Shown here piece by piece: positions 24,522 through 34,662 of a stretch of 64,000 nucleotides of DNA. Origin of the DNA: Rivularia sp. MS3 (GTDB taxonomy: Bacteria > Cyanobacteriota > Cyanobacteriia > Cyanobacteriales > Nostocaceae); the NCBI GenBank assembly GCA_019192545.1, contig JAHCMI010000021.1, positions 1 to 64,000 of the forward strand. The letters are read 5' to 3'. The notes below the pieces were generated by a model that saw only the letters and a list, made by a program, of their open reading frames with translations, did no database searches and was not told the origin of the DNA. The position numbers were made by a program, and so were the translations under genes. Numbering within the stretch: the stretch's first letter is position 1; each line of letters begins with the position of its first letter.

Positions 24522-27500
24522 ATGGAAAAAATCGCGATAATTGGGTTTTCATGTCTATTCCCGGATGCTAAGAATGCTGAAGAATTTTGGCATAATTTAA
24601 TCGAGCAAAAAGATTCAACTTCTGAACTGAGTATTGATGAAATTGGTATAGAACCTACTATATTTTACGATCCAGTCAAAGGAAAGCCAGATAAAGTTTA
24701 TTCCCTACAAGGGGGATTTGTACGTAATTTTAAGTTTGATGCATCGGGATATAACCTTCCCTCTTCACTGCTACAAAATCTAGATGACACCTTTAAATGG
24801 TCGCTTTATGCTGCGAAGCAAGCATTACAAAATAGTGGTTATTTGGAAGACAAGTCTGTTCTTTCCAAATGTGGAGTACTGTTGGGCACACTCTCGCTAC
24901 CTACGAAATCATCAAATCAATTATTTGAACCGCTCTATCAACAGGTGTTAAATCCTGCAATTAAAGAGCTTTTGCAGCAAGAAGATTTTACTGCCGCTAG
25001 TTTACCGGCTGCCGAAGAGACTTCTTTTTATAACGCGATGATATCGGGTTTACCTGCCGCTATCATTTCTCAAGCTTTATCTTTATCTCATATCCATTTT
25101 TGTCTGGATGCTGCTTGTTCTTCACCTTTATATGCTGCAAGATTAGCCTCTCACTATCTATGGAGTCATAAAGCTGACTTGATGTTAGCTGGTGGTATTA
25201 GCTGTGCCGATCCTATATTTATTAGGATGCTGTTTTCCGGTATTCAAGGCTACCCTGAAAATAATGATATTAGTCGCCCTCTAGATAAATCTTCACGGGG
25301 ATTAATTACCTCTGAAGGCGTAGGAATGCTTGTTCTCAAACGGTATAGCGATGCTGTTAGAGACGGCGATCGCATTTATGCTTCGATAACGGGGAACGGA
25401 CTTTCCAATGATGGCAGGGGTAAACATTTACTCAGCCCGAATCCGAAAGGACAAACTTTAGCTTTTGAAAAAGCTTATTTAGAAGCTGATATCAACCCCA
25501 AAGCTATTGACTATATTGAATGTCATGCCACCGGAACTTTGTTAGGAGACAGTACTGAATTTAACTCTGTAGAAACATTCTTTGGTAAATATCAAGCAAC
25601 TCCATTTACAGGTTCGGTAAAATCTAATATCGGGCATTTACTTACCGGTGCTGCTAGCGCTAGTGTAATTAAAGTACTCTTGAGTATGAGCAAGGGTATT
25701 ATTCCTACAACTATTAATATTACAGACCCCATCGGTTCGGAAGATAACGTAATTTCACCGAATAGAATTGTCACAAGTCCTACTAATTGGCATTCAAAAA
25801 GCGGTTCGATAAAACGCGCTGGAGTTAGTGCTTTTGGCTTGGGTGGAACCAACGCCCATCTAATTCTAGAACAAAACAAAAACATCATATCTGAACAAGC
25901 AAGCCAGCCTTTGAAACCGGCTAAAATGGCGATTGTCGGCATGGATGTATTATTCGGGAATTGTGATGGCTTAGATGCTTTTGAAAGAAGTATTTATCAA
26001 GGTAAACAACATTTTATTCCCCTACCTTCTCAGAGATGGCATGGTGTAGAAAATCAAACAGAGCTACTAAAGAAATACAAATTACCAGATTTAAAACCAC
26101 CTAACGGAGCTTATATCAGCGAATTTGAAATTGATACCGTATCTAGTAAAATTCCTCCCAATGAGTTAGATAATCTTAACAAGCAACAACTATTGATGCT
26201 CAAAGTTGCAGAACGGGCTTTAAAAGATGCAGGAGTAAAAGAAGGCGATAAAGTCGCGGTTTTAATCGCCACAGAAGCCGAATTTTCCGTTCATCAACTA
26301 CAGCAAAGATGGAATTTATCTTGGGAAATAAAAGAAGGATTAAATGCTAGCGCAATATCCCTATCATCTGATAAAGTTAATAAGTTAGAAACAATAGTTA
26401 AAGATGGGATTCATCCCGAACCTGCCGATAGTAGCGAATTCGTTAGCTACATTACTAATATTATGGCGAGTCGCATTTCCTCACTGTGGAATTTTACTGC
26501 TCCCGTCTTAACTATTTCCGCTGGCGAAAACTCCACATTTAAAGTTTTAGAAGTAGCGCAACATTTATTAACTACTGGGGAAGCAAATGCCGTATTAGTG
26601 GGTGCAGTGGATTTAGCTGGCGGCATGGAAAATGTGTTATTAAGAAATGAATTATCCACAGTTAATACAGGTGTAAATACTCTATCCTACGACCAGAAAG
26701 CTAATGGCTGGATGGTTGGTGAAGGTGCAGGTGCAGTAGTTTTAAAGCGACATCAAGTTGCAAAACAGGAAAACGAGTGCATTTACGCGGTAATCGATGC
26801 AGTTAGTTTCACGCAAAAAAATGCTTCCAAAAGTGATTTGCAAAGTCGCTTGGGAAATGCAGACGCTAACGCCGTTAGTTCTGCCTGTCAAAAAGCTTTT
26901 GAGACAGCAGAAATTAAACCTTCAGATATATCTTATTTGGAAGTTTTTGGTAGCGGTATTTCTCAAGAAGATGAAGCAGAAATTGACGGATTACTTCGGG
27001 CTTATCCCAGCGGTGCAAACGAATTAACCTGCGCCATTGGCAGCGTTAAAGCTAATATTGGTCACACCTATGTTGCATCGGGAATTGCAAGTTTAATTAA
27101 AACTGCTTTGTGTCTTTATTATAGATATCTTCCTGCAACACCAAAATGGAATGGTGTTAAAGATATTAACAAGTGGGAAAACAGTTCTTTCTATGTTGTT
27201 CCGGAATCGAGGGCTTGGTTTCTCAATCCCAACACTGATAAAAGAACGGCAGCCATTAATAGCATGGGTATAGATGGTACTTACGCTCATTTAATAATAT
27301 CTGAAGAACCAGATAAACAAGACCGCAGCAGCAGATTTTTACAGCAAATGCCTTTACATTTGTTTCCTATAGCTGGAAACAACCGCGAAAATTTACTACA
27401 GCAAGTTGACAACTTGCAAAATTTAGTAAATAGCGGAACGTCTCTTCCCGCAGCTGCTAGCATGACTTTTGCTAATTATCAAAAATGCAGTCAAAACGAT

Positions 27501-29321
27501 AATCAAAGTTATACTTTAGTAATTTTGGCTCGCAATCACAAAGAATTAGCGAAAGAAACAGAGGCAGCTATCAAAGGTGTAAATAACGCATTTGAGAATG
27601 GTGAAACATGGCAAACACCACTAGGTAGTTATTTTACAGCTAAACCTTTGGGTAAAAAAGGCGAAGTTGCATTTATCTATCCTGCTGCGGTTAATTCCTA
27701 TCTGGGTATTGGTAGAAATCTCTTCCGTTTATTTCCCGAAGTTCACGATGATATCATCCTGCAAAATTTAGATAATCGCGTCAGTCATGTTGAGAAGCTA
27801 GTATATCCCCGCAGCTTAAACAAACTATCAAGCAGACAGTTAGAAAAGCTAGAAAAGCAACTACTAGATGACTCGGCGGCGATGTTTGAAAACGAAATAG
27901 TCGTTGCTCGACTACTGACAAAAGTGCTTGAGGATAACTTTCAAGTCAAACCAAAGTTTGCTTTTGGTTACAGCTTGGGTGAAGTTAGTATGATGTCTGC
28001 TATCGGGATATGGAATCAATTCGGCGAGATGAGCAACGCTTTAAACTCCAGTACCTTATTTGGAGACAGGTTATCCGGTGCCAAAAACTGCGTCAGAGAA
28101 TTTTGGCAGCTACCACCTGTAGAGCGATCGCCAGATAGCAACTTTTGGTGTAATTACGTGCTTATAGCCACACCCAGCCAAGTTAGAGAAAGTATAGCAG
28201 ATGAAAATCGCGTTTACTTGACTCAAATTAATACACCCGAAGAAGTCGTAATTGCCGGTGAACCTTCAGCTTGTGAAAGAGTCATCAAAAAATTAGGTTG
28301 TAATGCCTTTCGGGCACCTTTCGATCATGTAATTCATTGCGAAGCAATGGCTTCGGAACACCAAGAGATTGCCAATGTTAACACTTTACCAGTCCAAGAC
28401 AATCGGCAAAATCTAATACTTTATTCTGCCGCAAAATATGCGCCAATAGAATTAGAAAGTAAAGCCATTGCTGAAGGTATCGCTACAGGGCTTTGCAAAG
28501 AACTTGATTTTCCTAAACTGGTGAACCGAGTTTATGATGAGGGTGCAAAAATATTTATAGAAACCGGTGCTGGAAACGTTTGTTCTCGATGGATTGACAA
28601 AAATTTAAGCGATAAAGAACACATGACAATTTCTCTTAATCGTAGAGGTTTAGACGACCATGGTAGCATTCTCAAAGCATTAGCAAAACTAGCTAGCAAT
28701 CAAGTACCTGTAGATTTATCGCCGCTATATTCTACTACCGAAGAAATTAATAAAAAATCTGCCATCAGCATCAGAAAAGTTAAATTAGGCGGTCATAATA
28801 TTACCGAAAGTATTTTGAGCGCCCAGAACAAAAAACTTTTACAAAATAAATCAGAAGTGATTGCTGCTCCTATCGAGCAAAAGCAACCGGCAACCAAAAT
28901 AAACACAACAGCTAAATCGACTAAAAAAGCCGAAGTATCAGCAAATATAACACAAAAAATCAAGGCAGTTCATCAACCACAACCTAAACCAAATACTCCT
29001 ACACCATCACCGAAAAAGTCAGAAGCAAGTCCCATGAAACAAATCGCCTTATCGAATATAGAAAATAAAATCGAGCAACCAAAAACTCCGGCGAAAACAA
29101 CTTCCAACCTTGCGTCTTCTGACACAAACAAATTAGCTTCAACTTTCAAGTTAACCAGCTATACAAAACCTCAATATCATCAGTTGAGTGCAAATAATTC
29201 AATGGTTCATAAGACCCATTCTATCTTCTTAAACTCTCGTCAAGATTTTAGCCAACAACTCAGCGAAATAATTCAGTTACAAATAGCTTGCGCCGAAGAA
29301 TTGTCTGGTAAAGATTACTAA
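24522..29321 (+). CDS. hglC: HglC-type synthase (KS-chain length factor-AT)
   Basis: The protein has 1599 residues. Residues 1-445 are a full ketosynthase with active Cys199 in 'LDAACSSP' and His motifs in 'ECHATGT' and 'SNIGH'. Residues 465-940 are a second KS fold in which the Cys position reads 'ISAGENST' (Glu669). This is a chain-length-factor subunit that cannot condense by itself. Residues 1040-1400 are an acyltransferase with 'GYSLGE' (Ser about 1151) and 'APFDHVIHC'. The last 170 residues are a basic Pro/Thr/Lys-rich linker and a short helix. The layout corresponds to PfaC/PfaB parts of PUFA synthases and to HglC of heterocystous cyanobacteria. The KS-CLF pair probably sets the chain length on ACPs of hglE. 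Confidence 0.87.
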   Translation: MEKIAIIGFSCLFPDAKNAEEFWHNLIEQKDSTSELSIDEIGIEPTIFYDPVKGKPDKVYSLQGGFVRNFKFDASGYNLPSSLLQNLDDTFKWSLYAAKQALQNSGYLEDKSVLSKCGVLLGTLSLPTKSSNQLFEPLYQQVLNPAIKELLQQEDFTAASLPAAEETSFYNAMISGLPAAIISQALSLSHIHFCLDAACSSPLYAARLASHYLWSHKADLMLAGGISCADPIFIRMLFSGIQGYPENNDISRPLDKSSRGLITSEGVGMLVLKRYSDAVRDGDRIYASITGNGLSNDGRGKHLLSPNPKGQTLAFEKAYLEADINPKAIDYIECHATGTLLGDSTEFNSVETFFGKYQATPFTGSVKSNIGHLLTGAASASVIKVLLSMSKGIIPTTINITDPIGSEDNVISPNRIVTSPTNWHSKSGSIKRAGVSAFGLGGTNAHLILEQNKNIISEQASQPLKPAKMAIVGMDVLFGNCDGLDAFERSIYQGKQHFIPLPSQRWHGVENQTELLKKYKLPDLKPPNGAYISEFEIDTVSSKIPPNELDNLNKQQLLMLKVAERALKDAGVKEGDKVAVLIATEAEFSVHQLQQRWNLSWEIKEGLNASAISLSSDKVNKLETIVKDGIHPEPADSSEFVSYITNIMASRISSLWNFTAPVLTISAGENSTFKVLEVAQHLLTTGEANAVLVGAVDLAGGMENVLLRNELSTVNTGVNTLSYDQKANGWMVGEGAGAVVLKRHQVAKQENECIYAVIDAVSFTQKNASKSDLQSRLGNADANAVSSACQKAFETAEIKPSDISYLEVFGSGISQEDEAEIDGLLRAYPSGANELTCAIGSVKANIGHTYVASGIASLIKTALCLYYRYLPATPKWNGVKDINKWENSSFYVVPESRAWFLNPNTDKRTAAINSMGIDGTYAHLIISEEPDKQDRSSRFLQQMPLHLFPIAGNNRENLLQQVDNLQNLVNSGTSLPAAASMTFANYQKCSQNDNQSYTLVILARNHKELAKETEAAIKGVNNAFENGETWQTPLGSYFTAKPLGKKGEVAFIYPAAVNSYLGIGRNLFRLFPEVHDDIILQNLDNRVSHVEKLVYPRSLNKLSSRQLEKLEKQLLDDSAAMFENEIVVARLLTKVLEDNFQVKPKFAFGYSLGEVSMMSAIGIWNQFGEMSNALNSSTLFGDRLSGAKNCVREFWQLPPVERSPDSNFWCNYVLIATPSQVRESIADENRVYLTQINTPEEVVIAGEPSACERVIKKLGCNAFRAPFDHVIHCEAMASEHQEIANVNTLPVQDNRQNLILYSAAKYAPIELESKAIAEGIATGLCKELDFPKLVNRVYDEGAKIFIETGAGNVCSRWIDKNLSDKEHMTISLNRRGLDDHGSILKALAKLASNQVPVDLSPLYSTTEEINKKSAISIRKVKLGGHNITESILSAQNKKLLQNKSEVIAAPIEQKQPATKINTTAKSTKKAEVSANITQKIKAVHQPQPKPNTPTPSPKKSEASPMKQIALSNIENKIEQPKTPAKTTSNLASSDTNKLASTFKLTSYTKPQYHQLSANNSMVHKTHSIFLNSRQDFSQQLSEIIQLQIACAEELSGKDY

Positions 29322-29455
29322 AAAAAGATTATCAATGAAGAAGAAAACATGATGTTTTTAATACGCCGAGCATAAATTATTTGCTCATGATTCATTCTTC
29401 ATTGATAATGACCGTTTATTAATTGTTAATTGTTCATCAATAACTAAAAAATAAA

Positions 29456-31105
29456 GTGCTAAACAAACAAGACAACGGACTTGTATATTATGGGGTTTCT
29501 GCAACGAAAAATCGAACTTGGAAAGGTTCGGTAAGCTGTATTTCTTTTGACCCCGAAGGAATAAAGCAACAATTGCTAGAAACCGATAAACCTTGTTATA
29601 TTGTTAAAGTTGGTGACAGAATTGGGGCAACAAATTACGGCTATTGTCCTCTTGATAACAGTCAACCAGCAGAAATAGAATTACTAATTGCAGCGCCACC
29701 TGTTTTTACACAAAGCTTCGGCGATTCTAATTTTCTTTCTTTTCATAATTTAAAGTACGCTTACACAACTGGCGCAATGGCTGGGGGTATAGCCTCCGAA
29801 GAAATGGTAATTGCGTTGGGTAAAGAGAATATTTTAAGCTCTTTTGGTGCGGGTGGTTTGAGTTTAACTCGTTTGGAAGCAGCGATAAAAGTTATTCAAG
29901 CATCGTTGCCAAATGGCCCTTACGCATTCAATTTAATTCACAGTCCTAACGAGCCAGAAATTGAAAGAGGTGCTGTAGATTTATACATAAAATATGGAGT
30001 AGAAACTATAGAAGCTTCGGCATTTTTGGATTTAACTCCTAATATTGTTTACTATCGTGCGGCTGGATTAAGTTTAAACTCAGCTAACCAAATTCAAATT
30101 AATCATAAAGTCATTGCAAAAATTTCTCGTCGAGAAGTTGCGAGTAAATTTATGCAGCCAGCACCTTTAAAAATGCTCAAGGAACTGGTTGAAAAAGGAT
30201 TAATTACCGAATTACAAGCAACTCTAGCAGCACAAATTCCGATTGCAGATGATATTACCGTAGAAGCCGATTCTGGCGGTCATACAGATAACCGTCCTTT
30301 GGTTTGCGTGCTACCTTCTATACTTGCTTTAAAAGACGAAATTCAGTCAAAATATAATTATGAAAAACCCATCCGAGTTGGAGTAGCAGGAGGAATTTCA
30401 ACTCCTCAATCGGCTTTAGCAGCTTTTATGATGGGTGCTGCATATGTAGTTACCGGTTCAATCAATCAATCTTGTATAGAAGCGGGAACTTCCATACATA
30501 CGAAAAAACTATTAGCACAAGCTGATATGGCCGATGTAATGATGGCACCGGCTGCTGATATGTTTGAGATGGGAGTAAAACTACAGGTTCTCAAACGCGG
30601 AACTATGTTTCCCCTCAAAGCCCAAAAACTATACGAAATCTACCGTAATTATAATTCTCTCGACGAACTGCCACCAGCCGAAAAAACAAGATTAGAAAAA
30701 CAAGTTTTTCGCAAAAGTATCGAAGAAGTTTGGCAAGAAACAGTTGCTTATCAATCCAAAAGTAATCCTCATAAATTAACTAAAGCTGCTAACAATCCAA
30801 AATACAAAATGGCACTGATTTTCCGCTGGTATTTAGGGTTATCTTCCAGGTGGTCTAATTCCGGTGAAAAAGGAAGAGAAGTGGATTATCAAGTCTGGTG
30901 CGGTCCAGCAATGGGTAGCTTTAATGATTGGGTACGCGGCTCTTATTTATCAGAACCAAAAAATCGTCAAGTAGTTGATGTTGCCAACCAAATTATGTTG
31001 GGAGCTTCTTATTTATATCGCATCCAAAATTTAAAAATGCAAGGTCTACAAATTAATAATTACTATTCCCAGTATCATCCGATTCAATTAACATCGGCAA
31101 TCTAA
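29456..31105 (+). CDS. PfaD-type FMN-dependent enoyl reductase
   Basis: This 549-residue TIM-barrel flavoprotein of the PfaD/nitronate-monooxygenase-like family reduces the enoyl intermediate in trans during lipid chain growth. Conserved segments are '[13 protein letters not shown]', '[13 protein letters not shown]', '[13 protein letters not shown]' and '[20 protein letters not shown]' for FMN phosphate binding. It ends with the '[18 protein letters not shown]' block typical of PfaD. The frame opens with GTG at 29456, which gives the usual N-terminal 'W.GS...I.FD..GI' strand. No better ATG lies nearby, and the binding site is weak. It follows hglC by 134 bases and precedes hglB by 64. I believe the Anabaena hgl region has an equivalent at the same place but am not certain of its symbol. 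Confidence 0.85.
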   Translation: MLNKQDNGLVYYGVSATKNRTWKGSVSCISFDPEGIKQQLLETDKPCYIVKVGDRIGATNYGYCPLDNSQPAEIELLIAAPPVFTQSFGDSNFLSFHNLKYAYTTGAMAGGIASEEMVIALGKENILSSFGAGGLSLTRLEAAIKVIQASLPNGPYAFNLIHSPNEPEIERGAVDLYIKYGVETIEASAFLDLTPNIVYYRAAGLSLNSANQIQINHKVIAKISRREVASKFMQPAPLKMLKELVEKGLITELQATLAAQIPIADDITVEADSGGHTDNRPLVCVLPSILALKDEIQSKYNYEKPIRVGVAGGISTPQSALAAFMMGAAYVVTGSINQSCIEAGTSIHTKKLLAQADMADVMMAPAADMFEMGVKLQVLKRGTMFPLKAQKLYEIYRNYNSLDELPPAEKTRLEKQVFRKSIEEVWQETVAYQSKSNPHKLTKAANNPKYKMALIFRWYLGLSSRWSNSGEKGREVDYQVWCGPAMGSFNDWVRGSYLSEPKNRQVVDVANQIMLGASYLYRIQNLKMQGLQINNYYSQYHPIQLTSAI

Positions 31106-31169
31106 AATCTACAAATCTCTTCAAAACAAACACGAGCCACACAATCGTAAATTTAAAATCTTAAATCAA

Positions 31170-32678
31170 ATGACTACAAAACAATCTATGAGCGCGGCAG
31201 AAATTCAAAACTGGTTATTATCTAACTTGGCTGAAATACTCAACATGGAAGCCACAGAAATCGACGTAACTCAACCTTTAGATAGCTACGGTTTAGATTC
31301 AACTCAGGCAATGGTAATTGTCACCAAAGCCCAGAAAATGCTCGGATTTGAATTGTCTCCGATGTTGCTTTGGCATTACCCGACAATAGAAGCGCTTTCG
31401 GCTCGTTTAGCAGAAGAAGCAGAAGAATCTCAACAGGAAAAATCCCTCGTCGATACCAGCAATACTCCCAACTTAGCAGCAGAAGCCATTCTTGACGAAA
31501 CTATCCGCCCAGCTTCAAATTCTTACAAATTTAATCCCAATCCTCAAAATATTTTCTTAACCGGAGGTACCGGTTTTTTAGGAGCATTTTTAATCTACGA
31601 ACTCTTACAGCAGACAGATGCAGATATTTACTGCTTAGTACGGGCAGCAGATGCAGAAGCAGGCAAACAAAAGCTAAAAAATAATTTACAAACTTATGCA
31701 ATTTGGAACGAAGAATTTAGCCCTCGAATTATTCCTATAGTTGGTGACTTATCTCAACCGCAATTAGGCATCAGCACGGAAGGCTTTGATATGCTGGCAA
31801 CTAATATAGATGCTATTTATCACAGTGCTGCAATGCTCAACTATGTATTTCCTTACTCAGCATTGAAAACAGCCAACGTATTGGGAACCCAAGAAATCAT
31901 CCGCTTAGCTTGCAAAATCAAAGTTAAACCTTTACATTACGTCTCCAGCGTCGCCGTCTTTGAATCACCCGAATATGCAGGAAAAGTAGTCAAAGAAGAT
32001 GATAATTTTGACAGTTGGGAAGGAATATTCTTAGGTTATTCTCAAACTAAATGGGTAGCAGAAAAACTTGTCAAAATCGCTTCGCAAAGAGGACTGCCCA
32101 CCACCATTTACAGACCACCTTTAATTTCCGGACACAGCCAAACTGGTGTTGGAAACACTGACGATTTTGTAAACTTAATGACCAAAGGCTGTCTGCAAAT
32201 GGGATGTTTTCCCGACGTAGACTATAAGCTCGATATGTCACCTGTAGACTATGTAAGTCAAGCTATAGTTTATCTATCCAGTCAAGAAGAATCTCTTGGT
32301 AAAGCTTTTCATCTGCAACATCCAGAACCCGCACCTCTAAGCACCTTAGTTGACTGGTTGAGTTCTTTTGGTTTTCCCATCAAGATGATTCCTTATGAAG
32401 AATGGCAAGACAAGTTAATCAACGATGTCACATCAGAGGAAAATCCTTTATATACTCTCCGTCCGTTTCTACTGGAACGTTGGTCAGAAAGACAACTGAC
32501 AATTCCCGACTTATACTTAACAGAAAACAGACCAATTATTAGCTGTGACAAAACATTAAACGCACTTGCAGGAAGCGGAGTCTCTTGTCATCCAATTGAT
32601 GCACAATTATACACTACCTATGCAACTTACTTGATTCAAAATGGTTTTCTTAATCTTGAATCAGTTCTGAGTAGTTAG
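31170..32678 (+). CDS. hglB: HglB/HetM-type ACP-thioester reductase
   Basis: This 502-residue fusion has an ACP (about 8-90) with attachment Ser44 in 'GLDSTQAM' and a long-chain thioester reductase (about 120-500) of the extended SDR type. Motifs are 'LTGGTGFLG' for NAD(P)H, 'YVSSVAVFE' and 'YSQTK' (Tyr about 290, Lys about 294), then 'YRPPLISG'. The enzyme would release the finished chain from the carrier as aldehyde or alcohol, the reductive step needed for heterocyst-glycolipid aglycones. Length agrees with HetM of Anabaena (about 500 residues). It is the last gene of the hgl series and is followed by a palindrome at 32688-32741. The hetN and hetI genes that follow in Anabaena are absent here. 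Confidence 0.9.
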   Translation: MTTKQSMSAAEIQNWLLSNLAEILNMEATEIDVTQPLDSYGLDSTQAMVIVTKAQKMLGFELSPMLLWHYPTIEALSARLAEEAEESQQEKSLVDTSNTPNLAAEAILDETIRPASNSYKFNPNPQNIFLTGGTGFLGAFLIYELLQQTDADIYCLVRAADAEAGKQKLKNNLQTYAIWNEEFSPRIIPIVGDLSQPQLGISTEGFDMLATNIDAIYHSAAMLNYVFPYSALKTANVLGTQEIIRLACKIKVKPLHYVSSVAVFESPEYAGKVVKEDDNFDSWEGIFLGYSQTKWVAEKLVKIASQRGLPTTIYRPPLISGHSQTGVGNTDDFVNLMTKGCLQMGCFPDVDYKLDMSPVDYVSQAIVYLSSQEESLGKAFHLQHPEPAPLSTLVDWLSSFGFPIKMIPYEEWQDKLINDVTSEENPLYTLRPFLLERWSERQLTIPDLYLTENRPIISCDKTLNALAGSGVSCHPIDAQLYTTYATYLIQNGFLNLESVLSS

Positions 32679-32687
32679 TAATTAAAT

Positions 32688-32741
32688 AAGTTCGTAGTTA
32701 CGCTTTAGCGCTCGCATAACTAAAGTTCTGACTACGAACTT
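32688..32741. repeat. palindrome after hglB
   Basis: Outer arms of 11 bp (aagttcgtagt / actacgaactt) and inner arms of 6 bp (ctttag / ctaaag) can form one long interrupted hairpin. There is no T-run. It may stabilise the 3' end of the hgl mRNA or be a dispersed element; 3499-3542 has a related start. Confidence 0.6.
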
Positions 32742-32798
32742 AACTTTTCCCATATTTCTAATCAGTTCTATTAATACCTCTGGAAATTTATCTTCAAC

Positions 32799-32960
32799 CT
32801 AATCCGGAAAATTATTGTATAAAATATTCATTCTCATGTCGTCATGAAACACAGTTGACTTAGTATTTTGAAATACTTTGTTTGCGAACTGAGATTTACC
32901 AGTTCTACAAACTCCACCGATTACTACAGTTTTGATTATTTTGTTATTGCAATTATTCAA
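32799..32960 (-). pseudogene. N-terminal fragment of a P-loop NTPase gene
   Basis: On the minus strand, 53 residues read 'KTVVIGGVCRTGKSQFANKV' and then '...TVFHDDMRMN'. This is a Walker A motif (GxxxxGKS) and a following strand like that of small kinases or 2-phosphoglycerate-kinase-like ATPases. The frame stops (TAG) right after, and the start can only be a TTG at 32960, since an in-frame stop lies two codons upstream. The rest of the fold is missing on both strands, so this is a gene remnant. Confidence 0.55.
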
Positions 32961-33074
32961 TAACTAGTATTATAAACAACAAGAATCCGGTGAAGTTATA
33001 ATCAACTTTCACCGGATAACTGCTAAAATTTACTTAATCCAAAATACTCAGCGGGCAAAGCGAACTATCATCAA

Positions 33075-33647
33075 TTAAGCTGATTCGATATTCTTCTTAG
33101 CTCGCTTTTTCTTGATTGCAATTCCCATTCCTCCTGCTAAAACCGTACCCATGATAGTTAAAGGTTCGGGTACTTCTTCAGTTGTTACCGAACCTGCGGT
33201 TACAACTCTTCCAGTAGTTGAAGGTAGGGTACAATTTGTGTTACCACAGTTGGCATCAAAACTTGCAAATTGTCCGTTTCCAATATCTGTTTCTAAATCA
33301 ATTGTTCCTCCTGTATTAGTTAGTGGAGAAACAAAGCTTAATTGAAAAAATCTGTTGAAAGCTGGATTACTCAAAGCGAAACCAGTACCATCAGAAGGTC
33401 CAGAAAAACCAGGAACAACCCAAGTTCCACCAAATAGTTGACTTCCACTACCAACAGCAATATTGAAGTTACCTATTTGCTGATTATCTGCATCATACTG
33501 GAAACTTCCGCTAGCTGTTCCTCCGTCATCAAAAATGACATCGTTAAGATTCCAAGTTACTACTGCTGCTTTCGCAGGAGAAGACACAGTTAAAATTGCA
33601 ATAGCTGTTGCGCTTGCAGCCATTAAAGATTTGAGAAATTGTTTCAT
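33075..33647 (-). CDS. PEP-CTERM sorted secreted protein
   Basis: This 190-residue exported protein has a signal peptide at residues 1-27 ('MAASATAIAILTVSSPAKA', cut before AVV) and a mature domain rich in Gly, Thr and aromatic residues. 'WNLNDVIFDDGGTASGSF' and 'YDADNQQI' are typical of cyanobacterial PEP-CTERM proteins. A C-terminal sorting signal follows: 'EVPEPLT', a hydrophobic helix and the basic end 'KKKRAKK'. An exosortase would process it at the membrane; none is seen in the window. A cysteine pair in 'CGNTNC' may form a disulfide. It is monocistronic, with a 500-base gap upstream. Its function in the cell envelope or extracellular matrix is unknown. Confidence 0.88.
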   Translation of the reverse strand: MKQFLKSLMAASATAIAILTVSSPAKAAVVTWNLNDVIFDDGGTASGSFQYDADNQQIGNFNIAVGSGSQLFGGTWVVPGFSGPSDGTGFALSNPAFNRFFQLSFVSPLTNTGGTIDLETDIGNGQFASFDANCGNTNCTLPSTTGRVVTAGSVTTEEVPEPLTIMGTVLAGGMGIAIKKKRAKKNIESA

Positions 33648-34153
33648 TTTTTCCTGCCAAGAACAACTTAATTACTTTACTTTCAGATTGCTTGGTAGAT
33701 ATTTCCCCTTATCAGAATCACTCAAAGCTGTAATATTTACTCAGATAAAATGTAAATATTGCTATGATCTGATTGTTTTAACATAATTGATGCATTCAGT
33801 CATTATGTTCTTTGTCGGTTGCTTTTGCAAAAAGTGACCATATTGCTGATTGATTTATCGCTATTGACTACCCTGTATCTTTACTTTTCTCTGCATATAT
33901 AAAAGTAGATGACGAAGTAGATAGCTTTTCATCAGTATAAACAGATGTTTATGCCGATAATTTTTATCTGCTCGATATTTATAGTAACTTCAAAAAAAAT
34001 TTATTTATACTAAAATTCGTTGACAGAAAAATAATTATATATTCTTATAATGATGAATTATAACTAAGTATTTACCACTCTTGATGGAAGACAAAAAAAT
34101 TTTTATCAAATAAACTGAAATAATACTTAATAAAATTTCCAATATTCGCTCAA
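33648..34153. other. divergent intergenic region, no gene seen
   Basis: AT-rich DNA between the PEP-CTERM gene and the DoxX gene, which are transcribed away from it. No tandem repeats and no coding frame with recognisable content. It should contain both promoters. Confidence 0.5.
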
Positions 34154-34603
34154 ATGGAACTTATAAAAAAGAACAAAGAACTTCTCAGGGTTATCCTTTC
34201 TGTAGCCTTAATAATTGTAGGAACTTTACACTTCGCCGTTCCCCAACCTTTTGTAAAAATTATGCCTCCGCAACTTCCCTATCCTTTAGGTTTGGTTTAT
34301 TTGAGCGGCTTTTATGAAATACTAGGTGGTATCGGTTTATTAGTTCCTCCTTTAAGTCAACCTACTGCATGGGGAATAATTGCGTTGTTTATTGCGGTTT
34401 ATCCAGCTAACATCAATATGGCAATTAATCATATTGAGATTGAAAGCATACCATATTCAGGTTCACCTGTATTTCAAGCCATTAGACTTCCCCTGCAAGG
34501 AGTTTTAATCGCTTGGGCTTACTGGTACACAAAACCTAGCGACAGACAAAAACAAGCTTCAATAATTCCTAAATCAATAATTCCTGAAAAATTAGAATTG
34601 TAA
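34154..34603 (+). CDS. DoxX family membrane protein
   Basis: This 149-residue integral membrane protein has four hydrophobic helices (about 12-28, 44-64, 70-90 and 112-128). It shows the DoxX-like features 'VALIIVGTLHFAVPQPFVKIMP', then 'LVYLSGFYEILGGIGLLVP' and 'AVYPANINMA'. DoxX-like proteins are four-helix membrane proteins, some linked to quinone or redox chemistry, but the function of this subgroup is not settled. The ATG at 34154 has no strong binding site. The ureidoglycolate lyase gene follows on the same strand after 59 bases that include a short heptamer remnant, so the two may be co-transcribed. Confidence 0.82.
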   Translation: MELIKKNKELLRVILSVALIIVGTLHFAVPQPFVKIMPPQLPYPLGLVYLSGFYEILGGIGLLVPPLSQPTAWGIIALFIAVYPANINMAINHIEIESIPYSGSPVFQAIRLPLQGVLIAWAYWYTKPSDRQKQASIIPKSIIPEKLEL

Positions 34604-34662
34604 GGTCAAAGCTTAGAGGTAAAAGGTCAAAATTAATATTATTATTAAACCATTTGCTTATT

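Noticed and set aside
24522-29321. HglC as a sequencing-broken pair of genes because it contains two KS folds
   Set aside because: The frame is continuous and the second KS lacks the active Cys in the way expected of a chain-length factor.
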